Below are positions 35,654 through 46,198 of a DNA stretch of 64,000 bases, one piece after another. The DNA is from Allosphingosinicella sp. (GTDB lineage: Bacteria; Pseudomonadota; Alphaproteobacteria; Sphingomonadales; Sphingomonadaceae), in contig JAUJOJ010000002.1 of assembly GCA_030447665.1 (NCBI GenBank), positions 148,177 to 212,176 on the forward strand, written 5' to 3'. Below the pieces are notes generated by a model. It made no database searches and was not told the DNA's origin. It saw only the letters and a program-made list of their open reading frames with translations. Position 1 is the stretch's first letter. Each line of letters opens with the position of its first letter. Both the position numbers and the translations under genes were made by a program.

Positions 35654-36425
35654 CAGGCGATTTCTGTCCCGGCGTCCTGCGCGCGGCGGCGTTCGGTGAA
35701 CCAGATAGCGATAAGCGACACTTCATAAGGAAGATCAATGGCACGGCGAGCATGAACTGGGAGATAACATCCGGCGGCGTCGCGACCGCCGCGACCACGA
35801 AGGCGATGAGGATCGCGTAGCGCCGGCCAGCGGAGCTGCGCCCGCGTCACGATCCCGGCCCGCTCCAGCAGCATGAGGAGGACGGGCAGCAGGGAAAGCG
35901 ATGCCGAAGGCGAGGATGAAATGCATCACGAAGGAGAGATATTCCCCCATGGCGGGCAGCGCTTCCTGCTGGATGCCGGGATCTGCCCTGATAGCCGAGG
36001 AAGAAGCGGATCGCCGTCGGCATCACCACATAATAAGCCAGCGCCGCGCCAAGCGTGAAAAGAATGGGCGTTGCGATCAGGAAGGGGAGGAAAGCCCTTT
36101 TTTCCTTGGCATAGAGCCCGGGCGCAACGAAGGCCCAGATCTGGTTGGCGATCACCGGAAAGGCGAGCAGGAAGGCGGCGAAGAAAGCGACCCGTATCTC
36201 GGTGAAGAAGGCCTCGTAGAGCTTGGTGTAGACGATCCGGCCCTCGCCCGGCCCGCCGAAGCCAGCGATGAGCGGCTGCACCAGGAAGCCGAAAATCTGG
36301 CCCGCGAAGTAAAAGCAGACGGCGAATGCCACGCCCAGTGCCGCGAACGACCAGATCAGGCGCCGCCGCAGCTCGACGAGATGCTCCATCAATGGAGCGC
36401 GGCTATCGTCCAGCTCGTCGGTCAT
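35653..36425 (-). CDS. tatC: TatC, twin-arginine translocase receptor subunit, frame-split
   Basis: A polytopic inner-membrane protein that recognises twin-arginine signal peptides. The N-terminal part is clear: APLMEHLVELRRRLIWSFAA, AVCFYFAGQIFGFLVQPLIA and FFTEIRVAFFAAFLLAFPV. The frame breaks near 35985 after RFFLGYQ, continues as MGEYLSFVMHFILAFGIAF, breaks again near 35890, and ends with YEVSLIAIWFTERRRAQD. Helices five and six are therefore scattered over frames. All expected parts are collinear. The ATG at 36425 overlaps the tatB stop by four bases. Confidence 0.85.
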
Positions 36426-36743
36426 GGAAGTTCGCGCTGCTCGCCGGGCGAAGGCGGTACCGCCTCGGTCGGGCTGGGCAGCTCAGCGGGCGGATCCGCG
36501 GGAAGCGGGGGATAGTCGCGCATGATGCGCTCATTCTCCTCCTTCCATTTCTTTTCCATCTCCTCGAGCTCGGCCTCGCGGATCATGGTGTCGATTCCGG
36601 AGCGGGAAGTGGCGCGCCATGCCGCGCGCGCGCCCGACCCACTGGCCCACCGTGCGCATCACGCGCGGCAGGTCCTTGGGCCCGATCACGACGAGCGCGA
36701 CCAGGGCGACGATCAGCAATTCCGTTGGTGCTATGTCGAACAT
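36422..36743 (-). CDS. tatB: TatB, twin-arginine translocase subunit, frame-split
   Basis: [20 protein letters not shown] with [14 protein letters not shown] is the single N-terminal membrane helix and amphipathic helix of TatB; it has the glutamate of TatB at residue 8. The frame changes near 36612, after which [20 protein letters not shown] and a proline-rich tail complete the protein. Total about 107 residues. It works with TatC to receive folded substrates. It overlaps tatA upstream by 13 bases and tatC downstream by four. Confidence 0.85.
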
Positions 36744-37011
36744 GCGCCCGCCCTCGCAGGCGCCTGGATTAGGGTTCGTGCCGCTCGACCCGGATCCGCG
36801 CTGCGGGTACGCTCGGCCGGGGCATCGACGGTGCGGTCGCCCTCGATGCGGCGGCGCGCGGCGGGGATCTCGTCATCCTCCGCCATGCCCTTCTTGAAGC
36901 TTTTCAGCCCCTTGGCGACATCGCCCATCATCGCCGAGAAGCGCCCTTGCCGAACAAGAGCAAGATGACGATGCCGACGATCAGCCAGTGAACCAGGCTC
37001 ATGCTACCCAT
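36731..37011 (-). CDS. tatA: TatA, twin-arginine translocase pore subunit, frame-split
   Basis: [20 protein letters not shown] is the TatA membrane helix and hinge. The next residues, [20 protein letters not shown], are the amphipathic helix but lie in another frame. One base is missing in the GGG of the hinge region near 36945. The acidic and basic tail runs to about 93 residues, normal for TatA. It forms the size-variable channel for folded proteins. The start at 37011 (MGSMSL) is used; the ATG at 37002 is equally likely. Confidence 0.85.
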
Positions 37012-37013
37012 TT

Positions 37014-37103
37014 GAATTCTCCGAAGGTTGGAGAGTACCCGGAATTCTCCGAAGTCCTCCTCGGCCTGATGAAGATTCCGCCTTACCTAGTCCTCCTCGG
37101 CCT
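37014..37103. repeat. two pairs of short direct repeats before tatA
   Basis: GAATTCTCCGAAG occurs at 37014-37026 and 37042-37054. GTCCTCCTCGGCCT occurs at 37054-37067 and 37090-37103. The last copy is the end of scpB. The gap looks like a product of small tandem duplications. Confidence 0.6.
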
Positions 37104-37677
37104 CCGTTTCCAGCTCTAGCTGCTCACCGGTTAATTGTTCGAGCGCGGCATCGATCGGGTCGAGCAAGCCGGCGGCCTTGAGATCGTCGATGCCCGGCAG
37201 GTCGCGGCGGCTCTGAAGGCCGAAATGGGCGAGGAAGCCGGTCGTCGTCGCATAGGTGAGCGGCCGACCGGGAACCTCGCGGCGGCCGGCAGGGCGACCC
37301 AGCCCGCCTCCATCAGCACGTCAATGTGCCCTTCGATATTTGGACCCGCGGATCGCCTCGATCTCGCGCGCGGCTGACGGGCTCGTGATAGGCGATAATG
37401 CCAATGTCTCGACAGCCGCGCGGGAAAGCTTGCGCGCCTCGTGCCGTTCGCGGCGGAGAAGGTGGGCGAGATCGGGCGCGGTCTGGAAGTGCCAGCGCTT
37501 TCCGCGCTCGACCAGCTCGATGCCGCGGCCGCCATAATGCTCGGCAAGCTCCGCGAGCGCCCCGGCGACATCCGCATGAATTCCCACATAGGCGCGGATC
37601 TCGTCCACCGTCATCGGCTCTTCGGCGGCAAACAGGGTCGCCTCCACGGCCCGGATCTCGTCCGGCACCTCCCTCAT
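37087..37677 (-). CDS. scpB: segregation and condensation protein ScpB, frame-split
   Basis: MREVPDEIRAVEATLFAAEE, AYVGIHADVAGALAELAEHY and RKLSRAAVETLALSPITSPS are the winged-helix region of ScpB. After IEAIRG the frame breaks near 37350. HIDVLMEAGWVALP lies in a second frame, which breaks again near 37270. The acidic tail EQLTGEQLELETEAEED ends at 37087. ScpB joins ScpA and SMC in the condensin complex that organises the chromosome. Its ATG overlaps the scpA stop by four bases. Splits in this important gene again suggest sequence errors. Confidence 0.85.
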
Positions 37678-38434
37678 GCGGCGCGGATATAGAGCGGCGC
37701 GAAGGGGCTCTCCTGCCCCAGCTGGAGCTTGCCCTTCCGCGCCAGCTCGAGCGTTGCGACGAAGCTCGAAGCGAGCGCCGATCTGCCGGAATTGCGGATC
37801 CTGCGTGTCGGGAAGGAAGGAGCGGATGTCCGACCAGTCGACCGTCGCGTGCAGCAAGCGCTCCACCCGCAGCAGCGCCTCCTCCAGCGTCATCACGGGC
37901 CGGCGGCTGACGATGTGGACGGCGGGCTCGCCCCGCGCGCGAACGATGCCGTAAGCGGAGATGAGGTCGTACAGCTCCACCTGCCAGGCCGATTTGCGGA
38001 CGACGCGCAGGCCTTCCGGCGCACCGCGGGCGAAAACGTCGCGCCCCAGCCGGTCCGCGCGAGCAGGCGCGCCGCCCACCTCCGCATCGCGCTCAGCCGC
38101 TGGAGCCGAAGCTGGAGGGCGTAGCGCCAACTCTTCCGGGCTTGGGTCCTGCCCGGCTTCCTTGGCAGCAGCAGGCACGATTTGAGATAAGCAAGCCAGG
38201 CCGCCATCACCAGATAATCGGCGGCGATCTCCAGCTTCAGCTTCTTCGCATCGGCGATAAAGGCGAGATATTGCTCGACCAGCGCCAGGACCGAGATCTT
38301 CGCCAGATCAACCTTTTGCGTCCGCGCCAGCGTCAGCAGCAGGTCGAGCGGCCCCTCCCACCCATCAATATCGAGCGTCAGCCGCTCCGATGCCGCGACG
38401 GGGGGCGGTTCGTCGAAAGTTCGGTTGAATCCAC
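37674..38434 (-). CDS. scpA: segregation and condensation protein ScpA (kleisin), frame-split
   Basis: The SMC-binding N-terminal part is DIDGWEGPLDLLLTLARTQK, VDLAKISVLALVEQYLAFI and YLVMAAWLAYLKSCLLLP. The middle and C-terminal parts continue in other frames (LGRDVFARGAPEGLRVVRKS, then TLEEALLRVERLLHATVDWS) with breaks near 38150 and 37790. The last residues, PLYIRAA, end at 37674. The GTG start at 38434 (VDSTEL) needs one more base to join the main frame at about 38415. About 250 residues in total, normal. It bridges the SMC heads. Confidence 0.85.
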
Positions 38435-38449
38435 CGTTCGAGACTAGCC

Positions 38450-39295
38450 GCGGCGGCCGATGCGAACAGAAATCTCGCCCGGCGAGCTTTCCTCTGGCCT
38501 TGCTCGAGGCGCGCCGAGGCCTCCGTCGTTGAGGGCATTCGCGGGAGGGCTCCGGCGGCGGCGGCGCCTCTTCCGCATCTCTTCCGCCACCGCCGCCAAC
38601 GAGCGCCGACCCGTTGTTCGTAATGATCGCCAGGCATGGAGCGCGGCCTGCCGTCGCCTCTGAACAGGCGCCGTGCATCACCGCCGGGGTCAGCGGGGCA
38701 AGGTCCGCCAGTCGCCGGATCGTGGGCGCCGTTGGCGTCCACGCTGGTCGCGCCGAACATGTCCTCAGCGGCGATGGCGGCGGAGATGCTCTCGGCCGTG
38801 ACGCGGGCGTTTTGCCGACATGGCTGAAAAGGTCGCCGCAAAAGAGCCGTGCGGGTGACCTCCTCGTAGAGCTGGGCTTCAATCGTGCGGCACGTGCGGC
38901 GTCGGGATCGAACGGACGCGTTTGCCGCCAGGTCAGCACCTCGGTCTCGGGAGAGGCTTCTCGGCGCCCGATCGGCAAAATCGCACGGGAAACGTCGCAG
39001 CCGAGCGGCGAATAGACCACCTCCGCCCGCGGCGCCGCCTCGAGCCACAGGTTCATCGCGCCGCATTCGTCCGCCTCGACATGGCGAAGTGATCCAGCGC
39101 AGGCGCTCGACGGGCATGATCCGCGCCACCATCGCCGCAACGGAGAACAGCGCCCGGGGCCGCAATAGTACAGCAGCAGCTCATCGGCAAGGAGGAGAAT
39201 TGATTGAAGGTGAAGCCGCCGGGCGGGGCGATCTCCGCAACGTAGGTCGAGATACGGTAGATGCCGTCCGCAATTTGATCGATTTACGTGTTCAT
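38450..39295 (-). pseudogene. MBL-fold diiron (ODP-type) protein with a nonsense codon and frame changes
   Basis: ATG at 39295 gives MNT and then TAA (39286-39284). Reading on in the same frame gives IDQIADGIYRISTYVAEIAP and PGGFTFNQF, the usual start of oxygen-binding diiron MBL-fold proteins. The metal motif H-x-E-x-D-E is in RHVEADECGAMNLWLEAAP. LFCGDLFSHVGKTPA and AEDMFGATS follow, with LAPLTPAVMHGA near the end. At least four frame changes occur. GAGGGAG precedes the ATG, so the start is right, and a CAA-to-TAA change would explain the stop. The 3' end is approximate. No rubredoxin or flavodoxin domain is visible. Confidence 0.6.
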
Positions 39296-39515
39296 GCTCC
39301 CTCGTCCCATGCTCATCTCATCGAATAAGTGCATTGGACCATGCCGCCCAGCCTGCGACGATGTGGATCGACAGGACATTCGGCGCGCGACGAAGGCGGC
39401 ACCGGCAGCGACTCGGAAAAACCCGTGTCGACCTGCCCTTCGCGCGGTTGGCGGGCTGAGCACAACCGCCACAATCAGGAAGGCGGCGCGGTCTGCGCCG
39501 ATGGGGCAGGATCGA

Positions 39516-41040
39516 ATGACGGCGCATTTCACGCTACTCGATTGGGGCATCGTCGCGAGCTACATCCTGCTGCTGGCGCTTGCCGGCATCCTGGCGACGC
39601 GGAGGCAGCGGGACGCCGCCGACTATTTCTGGCAAGGCACCGGGTGCGCTCTGGCTGGTGGTGTCGGTGCTTTCAAGCGCACCCAGCTCCTCGATTGGGG
39701 CATCGTCGCGTTCCCTGCTGGTGCGCCCGATCCTGGCGACGCGAAGCAGCGCGGCGATTATACCTATCTCACGAAGCGGTATTTGGGGCCGCTGCTGGCC
39801 GCCCGATTACTCGTCGCGGAAGTTCACTCATCCGCGCTTCTATGCCGAGCGGGTGACGACCGTCTATGAGCTGCTCTGCGCCGGTTCGACGCGCGGGCGA
39901 TGCGGGCGGCGGAGGGCATGTACCTGATCGGACGCATCTTCACGAGCAGCGCCCGGCTCTACCTTGCCGCGATCGCGGTCTCGATGATCATCTTCGCCGA
40001 TATCGAGCCATCCAACGTCCTCCTCGCGTCCACCGTTCTGGTCGTGCTCGGACTGGTGTTCACGTCCATCGGGGGCTGCGGGCGATCATCTGGTGGAAAC
40101 CTAGTCGAAGTCCTGCTCTATGTCGGAGCGGCGGTCCGCGGTGCTCTGCCTCCACTGGGCCAGCATCCCCGCGCCGACATGGAAATCATCGAGACCTCTC
40201 CACCCGCCCGAGGGCGAACAAGCCGCGGCTGATCGACCTATCGCTCGATCTCTCCGCGCCTCTCCCGCTGCTCGCGACCGTCGCGGGATCACCTTGCTCT
40301 TCTTCGCCAGCATGGGCCTCGACCAGGACATCACCCAGCGTTTCCTCGCCTGCCGATCGCGGAGGAAGCCGGGCGCTCTATGCCTCGGTGCTGGCTTCCC
40401 GTTCCGTCGTCCTCCTGTTCCTGGCGATCGGATCGCTCCTCGTGTCTACGACCGGCCCGATCTCATGCGGCAAGCGCGGGCAGCGGTGCCGCGGACGAGT
40501 TCCGGGGCGAGAAGATCACCATCTTCATGCACTATATCCTCACTCGATCCCCCCCGGCGTGAGGTTCGTCGCGGTCGGCGTGCTTGCCGCGGCTGCGGTC
40601 AATTCGGGGCTCATCTCCATGGCCTCGGTGCTGATCCAGGATTTCTACCGCCCTGGATCGAGCGGCGCCCGAGACATGCCGGAAACGCATTTCGTGTGGG
40701 CGGGCCGGGTGGGCATGGTTCTGTTGGCGCTGGCGTACTGGCAATGTCGCTGCTCTGCTTCTACTGGCGGCGGCGCTACACCGAGGCGCCGCTGCTGGCT
40801 TCGCGTTGTCGGTGATGACCTTCGCTTATTCGGGCCTGCTCGGCGTCTGTTTCCATCCTGTTCACCAGCCGCGGCTCTTCCCGCTCGGTGATATGGGCAC
40901 TCGCCACCGGCTACGGCGATCGCGCTCAGCAAAGCTATGGTCGACGTGCTGGCTCCCCGCCGTCCTGGAAGTCGCTGGCCTTCCCGTTTCAGCTTTGCGT
41001 CGGCACCGCGGTGGCGTTCGGCAAACAACGAAGGTCGCCC
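39516..41040 (+). pseudogene. sodium:solute symporter (SSS family) gene, heavily frame-split
   Basis: Pieces of a 12-13 helix SSS transporter follow in order over three frames: LLDWGIVASYILLLALAGIL, DAADYF, YLTKRYLGPLLAA, RFYAERVTTVYELL, GMYLIGRIFTSSARLYLAAI, VSMIIFADIEPSNVLLAST, LLFFASMGLDQDITQRFLAC, KITIFMHYILTRSPPG, AAAVNSGLISMASVLIQDFY and MTFAYSGLLGV. At least eight frame changes are needed. A 21-base stretch at 39538-39558 is repeated at 39690-39710, so the start is partly duplicated. The substrate cannot be named. It lies on the plus strand between minus-strand nagZ and the MBL gene. Confidence 0.6.
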
Positions 41041-41143
41041 TGGTCACTGATGCCTTTCCCGACGAGCGGAATCGCGGGTGCGGCCTGCCCCGCAGGCCGC
41101 AGCCATGTCCGGGTGACATGGCGACCTACTCGATGGTTCCCAC

Positions 41144-42124
41144 TCAGGCTCTGGGCCGACAAGGCGTCGCGTCTGGCGGCCAGTTCCTCATGGGGAGCAT
41201 CGCCGGCCGACGACACCGTCGCCAAGGCCCGCTCCAGCCGCTCGCCGCCTCCGGCGTCATCTCCTCGCCCCGCTCGCCCAGCGACCATTTCGGCCACGTC
41301 TCCGGAGCAGTGGAGGGCGACATCGCAACCGCCTCGATCACGCCGCGCCCGCTCGTCGAAGCCGCAGGTCAGCGCCTGCATGCCGATATCGTCGGACATC
41401 AGCCAGCCGTCGAAGCCGATCCGGCCTCTGACGATATCTCCGATCACTTTCGGCGACTGGCTGCCGGGTCGGGCAGTGTCCCAGGCGGTGTAGACGACGT
41501 GGGCGGCCATGCCCATCAGCGCCCGATTGAGGTCGAGAAAGGCTCCAGATCGCCTCAAATCCTCCTCCGATGCGCTTACCACCGGCAACTCGACGGCTGT
41601 CGCCCATCGAGGCGCCCATGGCCCGGCATGTGTGACGACGCCAACCACGCCCCCGTCGCGCAGCCCTTCGATCATGGCTGACCGAGCGCGCCGCCGCCTG
41701 CATCGGCTCGCGCCCAATGCGCGGTCGCCGATGATGTCGTGCGCTGGGATGTCGGACATCGAGCAGCGGCATGCAATCCACGTTGATGCCGCATTCGCCG
41801 AACACCAGCCGCGGTCGCCCCGGCATTGGCACGGGCGGCCTCGATCGCGCTGATCGGCGAGACCCGGTAAAGATCGGCGAAGCGCGCTGGGCGCGGGAAT
41901 TCGGGCCAGACCGGCGAGCTGCATTCGGGCGACGCGGCCGCCTTCCTGATCGATCAGGATCGGAACGTCGCGGCCGTGGAGGGCGCGCAGATCATCGGTG
42001 AGCGCCCGGACCTCAGCCTTCGGCAGCAATTGCGTCTGAACAGGATGCAGCCGGCGGGATCGACGTCCTTAATCCCGCTCGTCCGCGGTGAGCCGTTCGC
42101 CAAGCCGAAGATCGGTGCAAGCAT
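41144..42124 (-). CDS. nagZ: beta-N-acetylhexosaminidase NagZ, frame-split
   Basis: A GH3 enzyme of murein recycling that removes GlcNAc from GlcNAc-anhydroMurNAc peptides. Visible parts are LAPIFGLANG, DPAGCILFRRN, LTDDLRALHGRDVPILIDQE with GGRVARM, INVDCMPLLDV, AHDIIGDRALG, MIEGLRDGGVVGVV, the HMPGHGR catalytic loop in another frame, VYTAWD, PKVIGDIVRGRIGFDGWLMS and DDIGMQAL with the nucleophile aspartate. At least five frame changes are needed. TAGGAGGT lies just before the ATG at 42124. The stop at 41144 is the best guess. It belongs with ldcA and mpl in wall recycling. Confidence 0.75.
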
Positions 42125-42519
42125 ACCTCCTACTAGAGCACTTCCCTCACCAAGGAACAGACAGAATTCCGACCTCATGCCTCCTTTCGCCCTGCGTAAT
42201 CCGCACTGGCTGCTAATCATCTGTTTACCTTCGCAGGATATCGTTCAACTCGAGACTGAGAGGATTTCATCGCGTAAGTCAGGCGGGATCTGCTGGCTCA
42301 ATGGGCTGGCGAGCCTGTTGCGGCCGGCCGAATGGGGCAGGATCAAGCTCACAATGCCGGGCGCGGCGTTCTATGTGGACCTCATGCGGGAGCGTCGGCG
42401 TAAGCCACCACGAACAGACGATCATCGGCCGCGTGTTGAGTCACGCGTTCGAGCAGCCCGCCGGTAAACGGGGCGTCGATCGATCGCGCCATAGACGTGG
42501 CCGATCCATCCAGGCGAGT
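42125..42519. other. intergenic stretch upstream of nagZ with a fragment of the palindromic repeat
   Basis: TAGAGCACTTCCC at about 42134-42146 matches the beginning of repeat copies B and C, but the rest of the repeat is missing. Beyond it I see no convincing gene; plus-strand frames may be the upstream part of the PAS gene that follows. Confidence 0.35.
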
Positions 42520-43500
42520 TGAAGCCGTGGCTCCACGGCGCGACGGAAGAGGTCAATGGACCAGGTGCAAGCTTCGCTCTCTTCGCCTCCCGACCTGGAG
42601 GAGGCTGGGCGGCGTGCCTGCGCGCCCCAGCTACGGTCGACCTCCCGCCCATCCTGGACGTCCTGGAATATCCAGACGGACTGCGTGGTCTGCTCGATTC
42701 CCGAATTGGCGTTTTCGTTATCTCAACCACAACGCTCAGGCGGTGCTGGCAGGGACGTCACCTGCTGGGCGCGAGCTCCACGAAGTCTTCGCCTCCGAAA
42801 GGGGGACCCAAGGAATGGAAGCTCACCCAGTCGGCCGCCAAGGACCGCAAGAGTCGACGCAGTTCGAATTCTTCGCCTCGCACCTCAAGGCCTGGTTCGA
42901 GGTCCATATCACCAATCCCTTCGGGACTTCAGATCTACTTCGGGGACGTGACCGCCGGGCGCGACGCGGAGGCGGCTCTCGCCAAGCGCGAAGAGGCGCT
43001 GCCGGCTTGCGCTGGAAGCAGTAGGGGACGCTGCCTGGGACTGGGATCGGAAGGCGGAGAAAATATCCATTTCAGGCTGGCACGTGAAATCGCTTGGCTA
43101 CGGTGCCATGCGCTTCGACGGCTCGATCGGCAAATTGAGCGCGATCATCCACCCGGATGATGTCGGGCACATGACCAAGGAGCTCACCAAGCATCTGGCC
43201 GGCCGCTCCAAAAGCTATTGTTGCGAATTCCGGATGCGCGCGAGCAACGGTGAGTGGCGCTGGTGCACGACCCGGGGACGGGTGATCGAAAGAGATCCGG
43301 TGACCGGTTGGGCGACGCGCATGGTGGGCACCTCGATCGACATGTCGAGAATGGCCGCCGCGGGGCGGGAACCGGCAAGAGGCCGCCGATCTTCGATCCG
43401 GCTCCTGGGCAGGAGCGGCTCGGCCGAGCCATTCCGCCGCCGCTCATTAGGCCTAGCCGAACCGCCGAGCGCTTCAGCCGAAGACGATCAGGCTCTGAGA
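42520..43500 (+). pseudogene. tandem PAS sensor protein fragment, frame-split, no catalytic domain
   Basis: Parts of two PAS domains follow in order: NWRFRYLNHNAQAVLAG, ELHEVFASE, SHLKAWFEVHI, DVTAGRDAEAALAKREEAL, then HVKSLGYGAMRFDGSIGKLS, AIIHPDDVGHMTKELTKHL, SYCCEFRMRASNGEWRW and CTTRGRVIERDPVTGWATRM with VGTSIDMS. The DVT and GTSIDMS ends are typical PAC ends. The frame changes several times before 43080. After about 43380 nothing recognisable as kinase or GGDEF remains before the convergent SPOR gene. So the output domain is lost or never sat here. Start and end are approximate. Confidence 0.5.
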
Positions 43501-43615
43501 TCCCGATTTCCGCCACCTCAAGACCGAGCAAAGCTAGCCGGACGACGCCCGCGCACAGCTCCGGCCCCGCTGCCCGGAGGGTTGGATGGTGGCTCTCCGG
43601 GCCCGGAGAACTTCC

Positions 43616-44333
43616 TCAGTCAACGACGACGCAGCTCTCCCCGGCGACGCGCAGGCGGCCGCACAGGCCCTTGGCGTCGGGGCCGCTGGCGCGGAGGCGG
43701 TAGAGGGTCTTGCCGCCGACCGTGGCCGGGACAACGCTGTGCGTCAGCGGCGCAAGATATTTCCAGCGGCCGGACAGCGCCTTCCAGGCATTGTTGGCGC
43801 CGGCCTGGCTCGAGAAAGCGCCGAGCTGGACGGTGGCACCGCCTGCCGCCGGAGCGGCCGGACGTGCCGGAACGGGTGCGGGCGCCGGAGCCGGAGCGGA
43901 GCCTGCTGCTTCGGAGCGGCGGGAGCCGGAGTGGGTGCGGGCTGCTGCTTGGGCGCGGCGGTGACCGGGGCTTCAGGGGCCGCATCGACGTTGATCACGC
44001 CCTTGGGATCCGCGCCCTCGCTCGCGGCATAAGCGGTATCGCCCTTGCCTTCGACCTTCATGCCGCCCGGTTCATCGGGCTTCACCTTGTAATCGCCCTC
44101 CGGCGCCGCGATCATCTCGGGCTCGCCGCCGGAGCGGTGCCGCCGCTGTCTGGGCTGCGCATCCAGAAGACGCCGCCGACGACCAGGCCGATGACGAGCA
44201 GGCCGATCACCACAAAGGCAATGAGCTTGGCGGCGCCGGGGCCGTCCTTGGCATCGTCCTCCTCGACGGCTTCCAGCCAAGGGAGGCGGTCGTCGTCGTC
44301 GAGAGCCGGATCGTTGGCGCGGATATCGGTCAT
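43616..44333 (-). CDS. SPOR-domain membrane protein, frame-split
   Basis: [20 protein letters not shown] is followed by the membrane helix LIAFVVIGLLVIGLVVGGVF at about residues 36-56 and an alanine- and proline-rich linker. The C-terminal SPOR domain has ATVQLGAFSSQAGANNAWKA and TVGGKTLYRLRASG. SPOR domains bind glycan strands stripped of peptide at division sites. The frame changes near 44150 and near 43900, both in short G or C runs. The ATG overlaps the argS stop by one base. The order dgt-argS-SPOR-nagZ is the familiar one. Confidence 0.8.
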
Positions 44334-46062
44334 CACTGCATCTCCTCGGCCGCGGCAACCCCATGATGCCGAGCCCGTTTCGAACAATCTGCCCGATTGC
44401 GGAAGCGAGTTCCAGCCGGGCGCGGGTCAACTCTACATTTTGTATCAATAAGAAACGCCTAATGGGATCGTCATTACCCTTGTTCCACTGCTGGTGGAAC
44501 GCGGCGGCGAGGTCGCCCAGGTAAAAGGCGATGCGGTGCGGCTCGTGCGCGAGCGCCGCAGCTTCCACGACGCGCGGGAATTGAGCCGCCAGTTTAACCA
44601 GCGCGAGCTCCTCCTCGTCGAGCAGATCGAGGTTCGGCGCGATGCCGAGATCGATCCCCTCCGCTTTGGCCTTGCGGTGCAGCGAGGAGATGCGGGCATG
44701 GGCATATTGGACGTAGAAGACCGGATTGTCCTTGGACGCCTCGACCACCTTGGCAAAGTCGAAATCGAGCGGCGCGTCGGCGCGCCGGGTCAGCATCATG
44801 AAACGGACGACGTCCTTGCCGACCTCATTCACGACATCGGCGAGGGTGACGAAGGAGCCGGAGCGCTTCGACATCTTCACCGGCTCGCCGGCGCGGAACA
44901 AGCGAACCATCTGGACGAGCTTGACGTCGAGCTCGACGCGGCCGTCGGTGAGCGCCGAGACCGCGGCCTGGATCCGCTTCACCGTGCCGGCATGATCGGC
45001 GCCCCAGATGTTGATGAGGCCGTCGGCTTTTTCGGCCTTTTGCAGGTGATAGGCGGCGTCGGCGCCGAAATAGGTCCAGCTGCCGTCCGATTTCTTCATC
45101 GGCCGGTCCTGGTCGTCGCCGAACTGGGTCGATCGGAACAAGGTGAGCTCGACCGGCTCCCAATCTTCCGATGTCTCGCCCTTCGGAGCCTCGAGCGTGC
45201 CCTGATAGATGAGCCCCTTGGCGCGAAGCGTCTCCAGCACGCGATCGGCAGCGCCCGAGGACTGCACCTCGGCTTCCGACGCGAAGAGATCGTGGTGGAT
45301 GCCGAGCAGAGGCGAGATCAGCCCGGATCAGATCCAGCATCGCATCCACCGTGCTGCGCCGGAAGAGCTGCAGCCACTCGCTTTCGGCGCGGCCGCATAG
45401 CGGTCGCCGAATTCCGCGGCGAGGCGCGCTCCGACCGGCTTCAGATAGTCGCCGGGATAGAGGCCGTCGGGGATGTCGCCGATCTCCTCGCCCAGCGCTT
45501 CACGGTAGCGGAGCCAGGCGGAGCGGGCGAGCGTGTCCACCTGCCCGCCGGCATCGTTCACATAATATTCGCGAGTGACGGCATAGCCGGCATGTTCGAG
45601 CAAGCTGGCAAGGGCATCGCCGACCACGGCGCCGCGGCAATGGCCCATGTGCATCGGGCCGGTCGGGTTGGCCGAAACATATTCGACGTTGATCCGGGAG
45701 CCCTGCCCCAGGTCGGATCGGCCGTAATCGGAGCCGCCGGAGAGGATCGCGCGAAGCTCCTCCCGCCAGACGGAGGGCCGCAACCGGATGTTGATGAAGC
45801 CGGGGCCGGCGACATCGGCGCTTTCGACCTCGTCCAGCGCGGCGAGCTTGGGCGCGATCAGGCCGGCCAGCGCGCGCGGATTGGTGCCGGCGCGCTTGGC
45901 GAGCACCATCGCCGCATTGGTGGCAAGATCGCCGTGCGAGGGATCGCGCGGCGGCTCGACGGCCACCGCGTTGCGATCGACGCCGGGGGCAAGCTGCCCC
46001 TCCCCTTCCAGCTCGTTGAGAACGGCATCGATATGCGCGGCAAAGCGGGCGTAGAGTGTCAA
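44333..46062 (-). CDS. argS: arginyl-tRNA synthetase, frame-split
   Basis: Class I synthetase. [18 protein letters not shown] is the N-terminal additional domain. The HIGH-like motif is [17 protein letters not shown] and the KMSKS-like motif is [19 protein letters not shown]. The anticodon-binding end reads [19 protein letters not shown]. Frame changes occur near 45395, near 45315 and at the end. There, removing one G from GGGG at 44361 turns MGLPRPRRC into [10 protein letters not shown] with the stop at 44333. Because argS is essential, these must be errors in the sequence unless a second copy exists. A TTG start at 46062 aligns with the family start. Confidence 0.9.
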
Positions 46063-46153
46063 ATCACGTCTTCCATGAAGGGAAGTGGGGGCTGTAGCCG
46101 ATGCCCCGCGCGATTTGAAGCGGCTGGTCTCGAGGGCCGAGACTGCAGCCGGT

Positions 46154-46193
46154 CTTTGATCGCCGTGCCGAGCCGTCAGGTGATTTCACCTGA
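46154..46193. repeat. TCAGGTGA-type palindromic repeat, second copy
   Basis: TTTGATCGCCGTGCCGAGCC then TCAGGTGATTTCACCTGA, a perfect 8 bp stem with a two-base loop. It matches 25771-25812. It lies between dgt and argS. Confidence 0.65.
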
Positions 46194-46198
46194 CGAGC

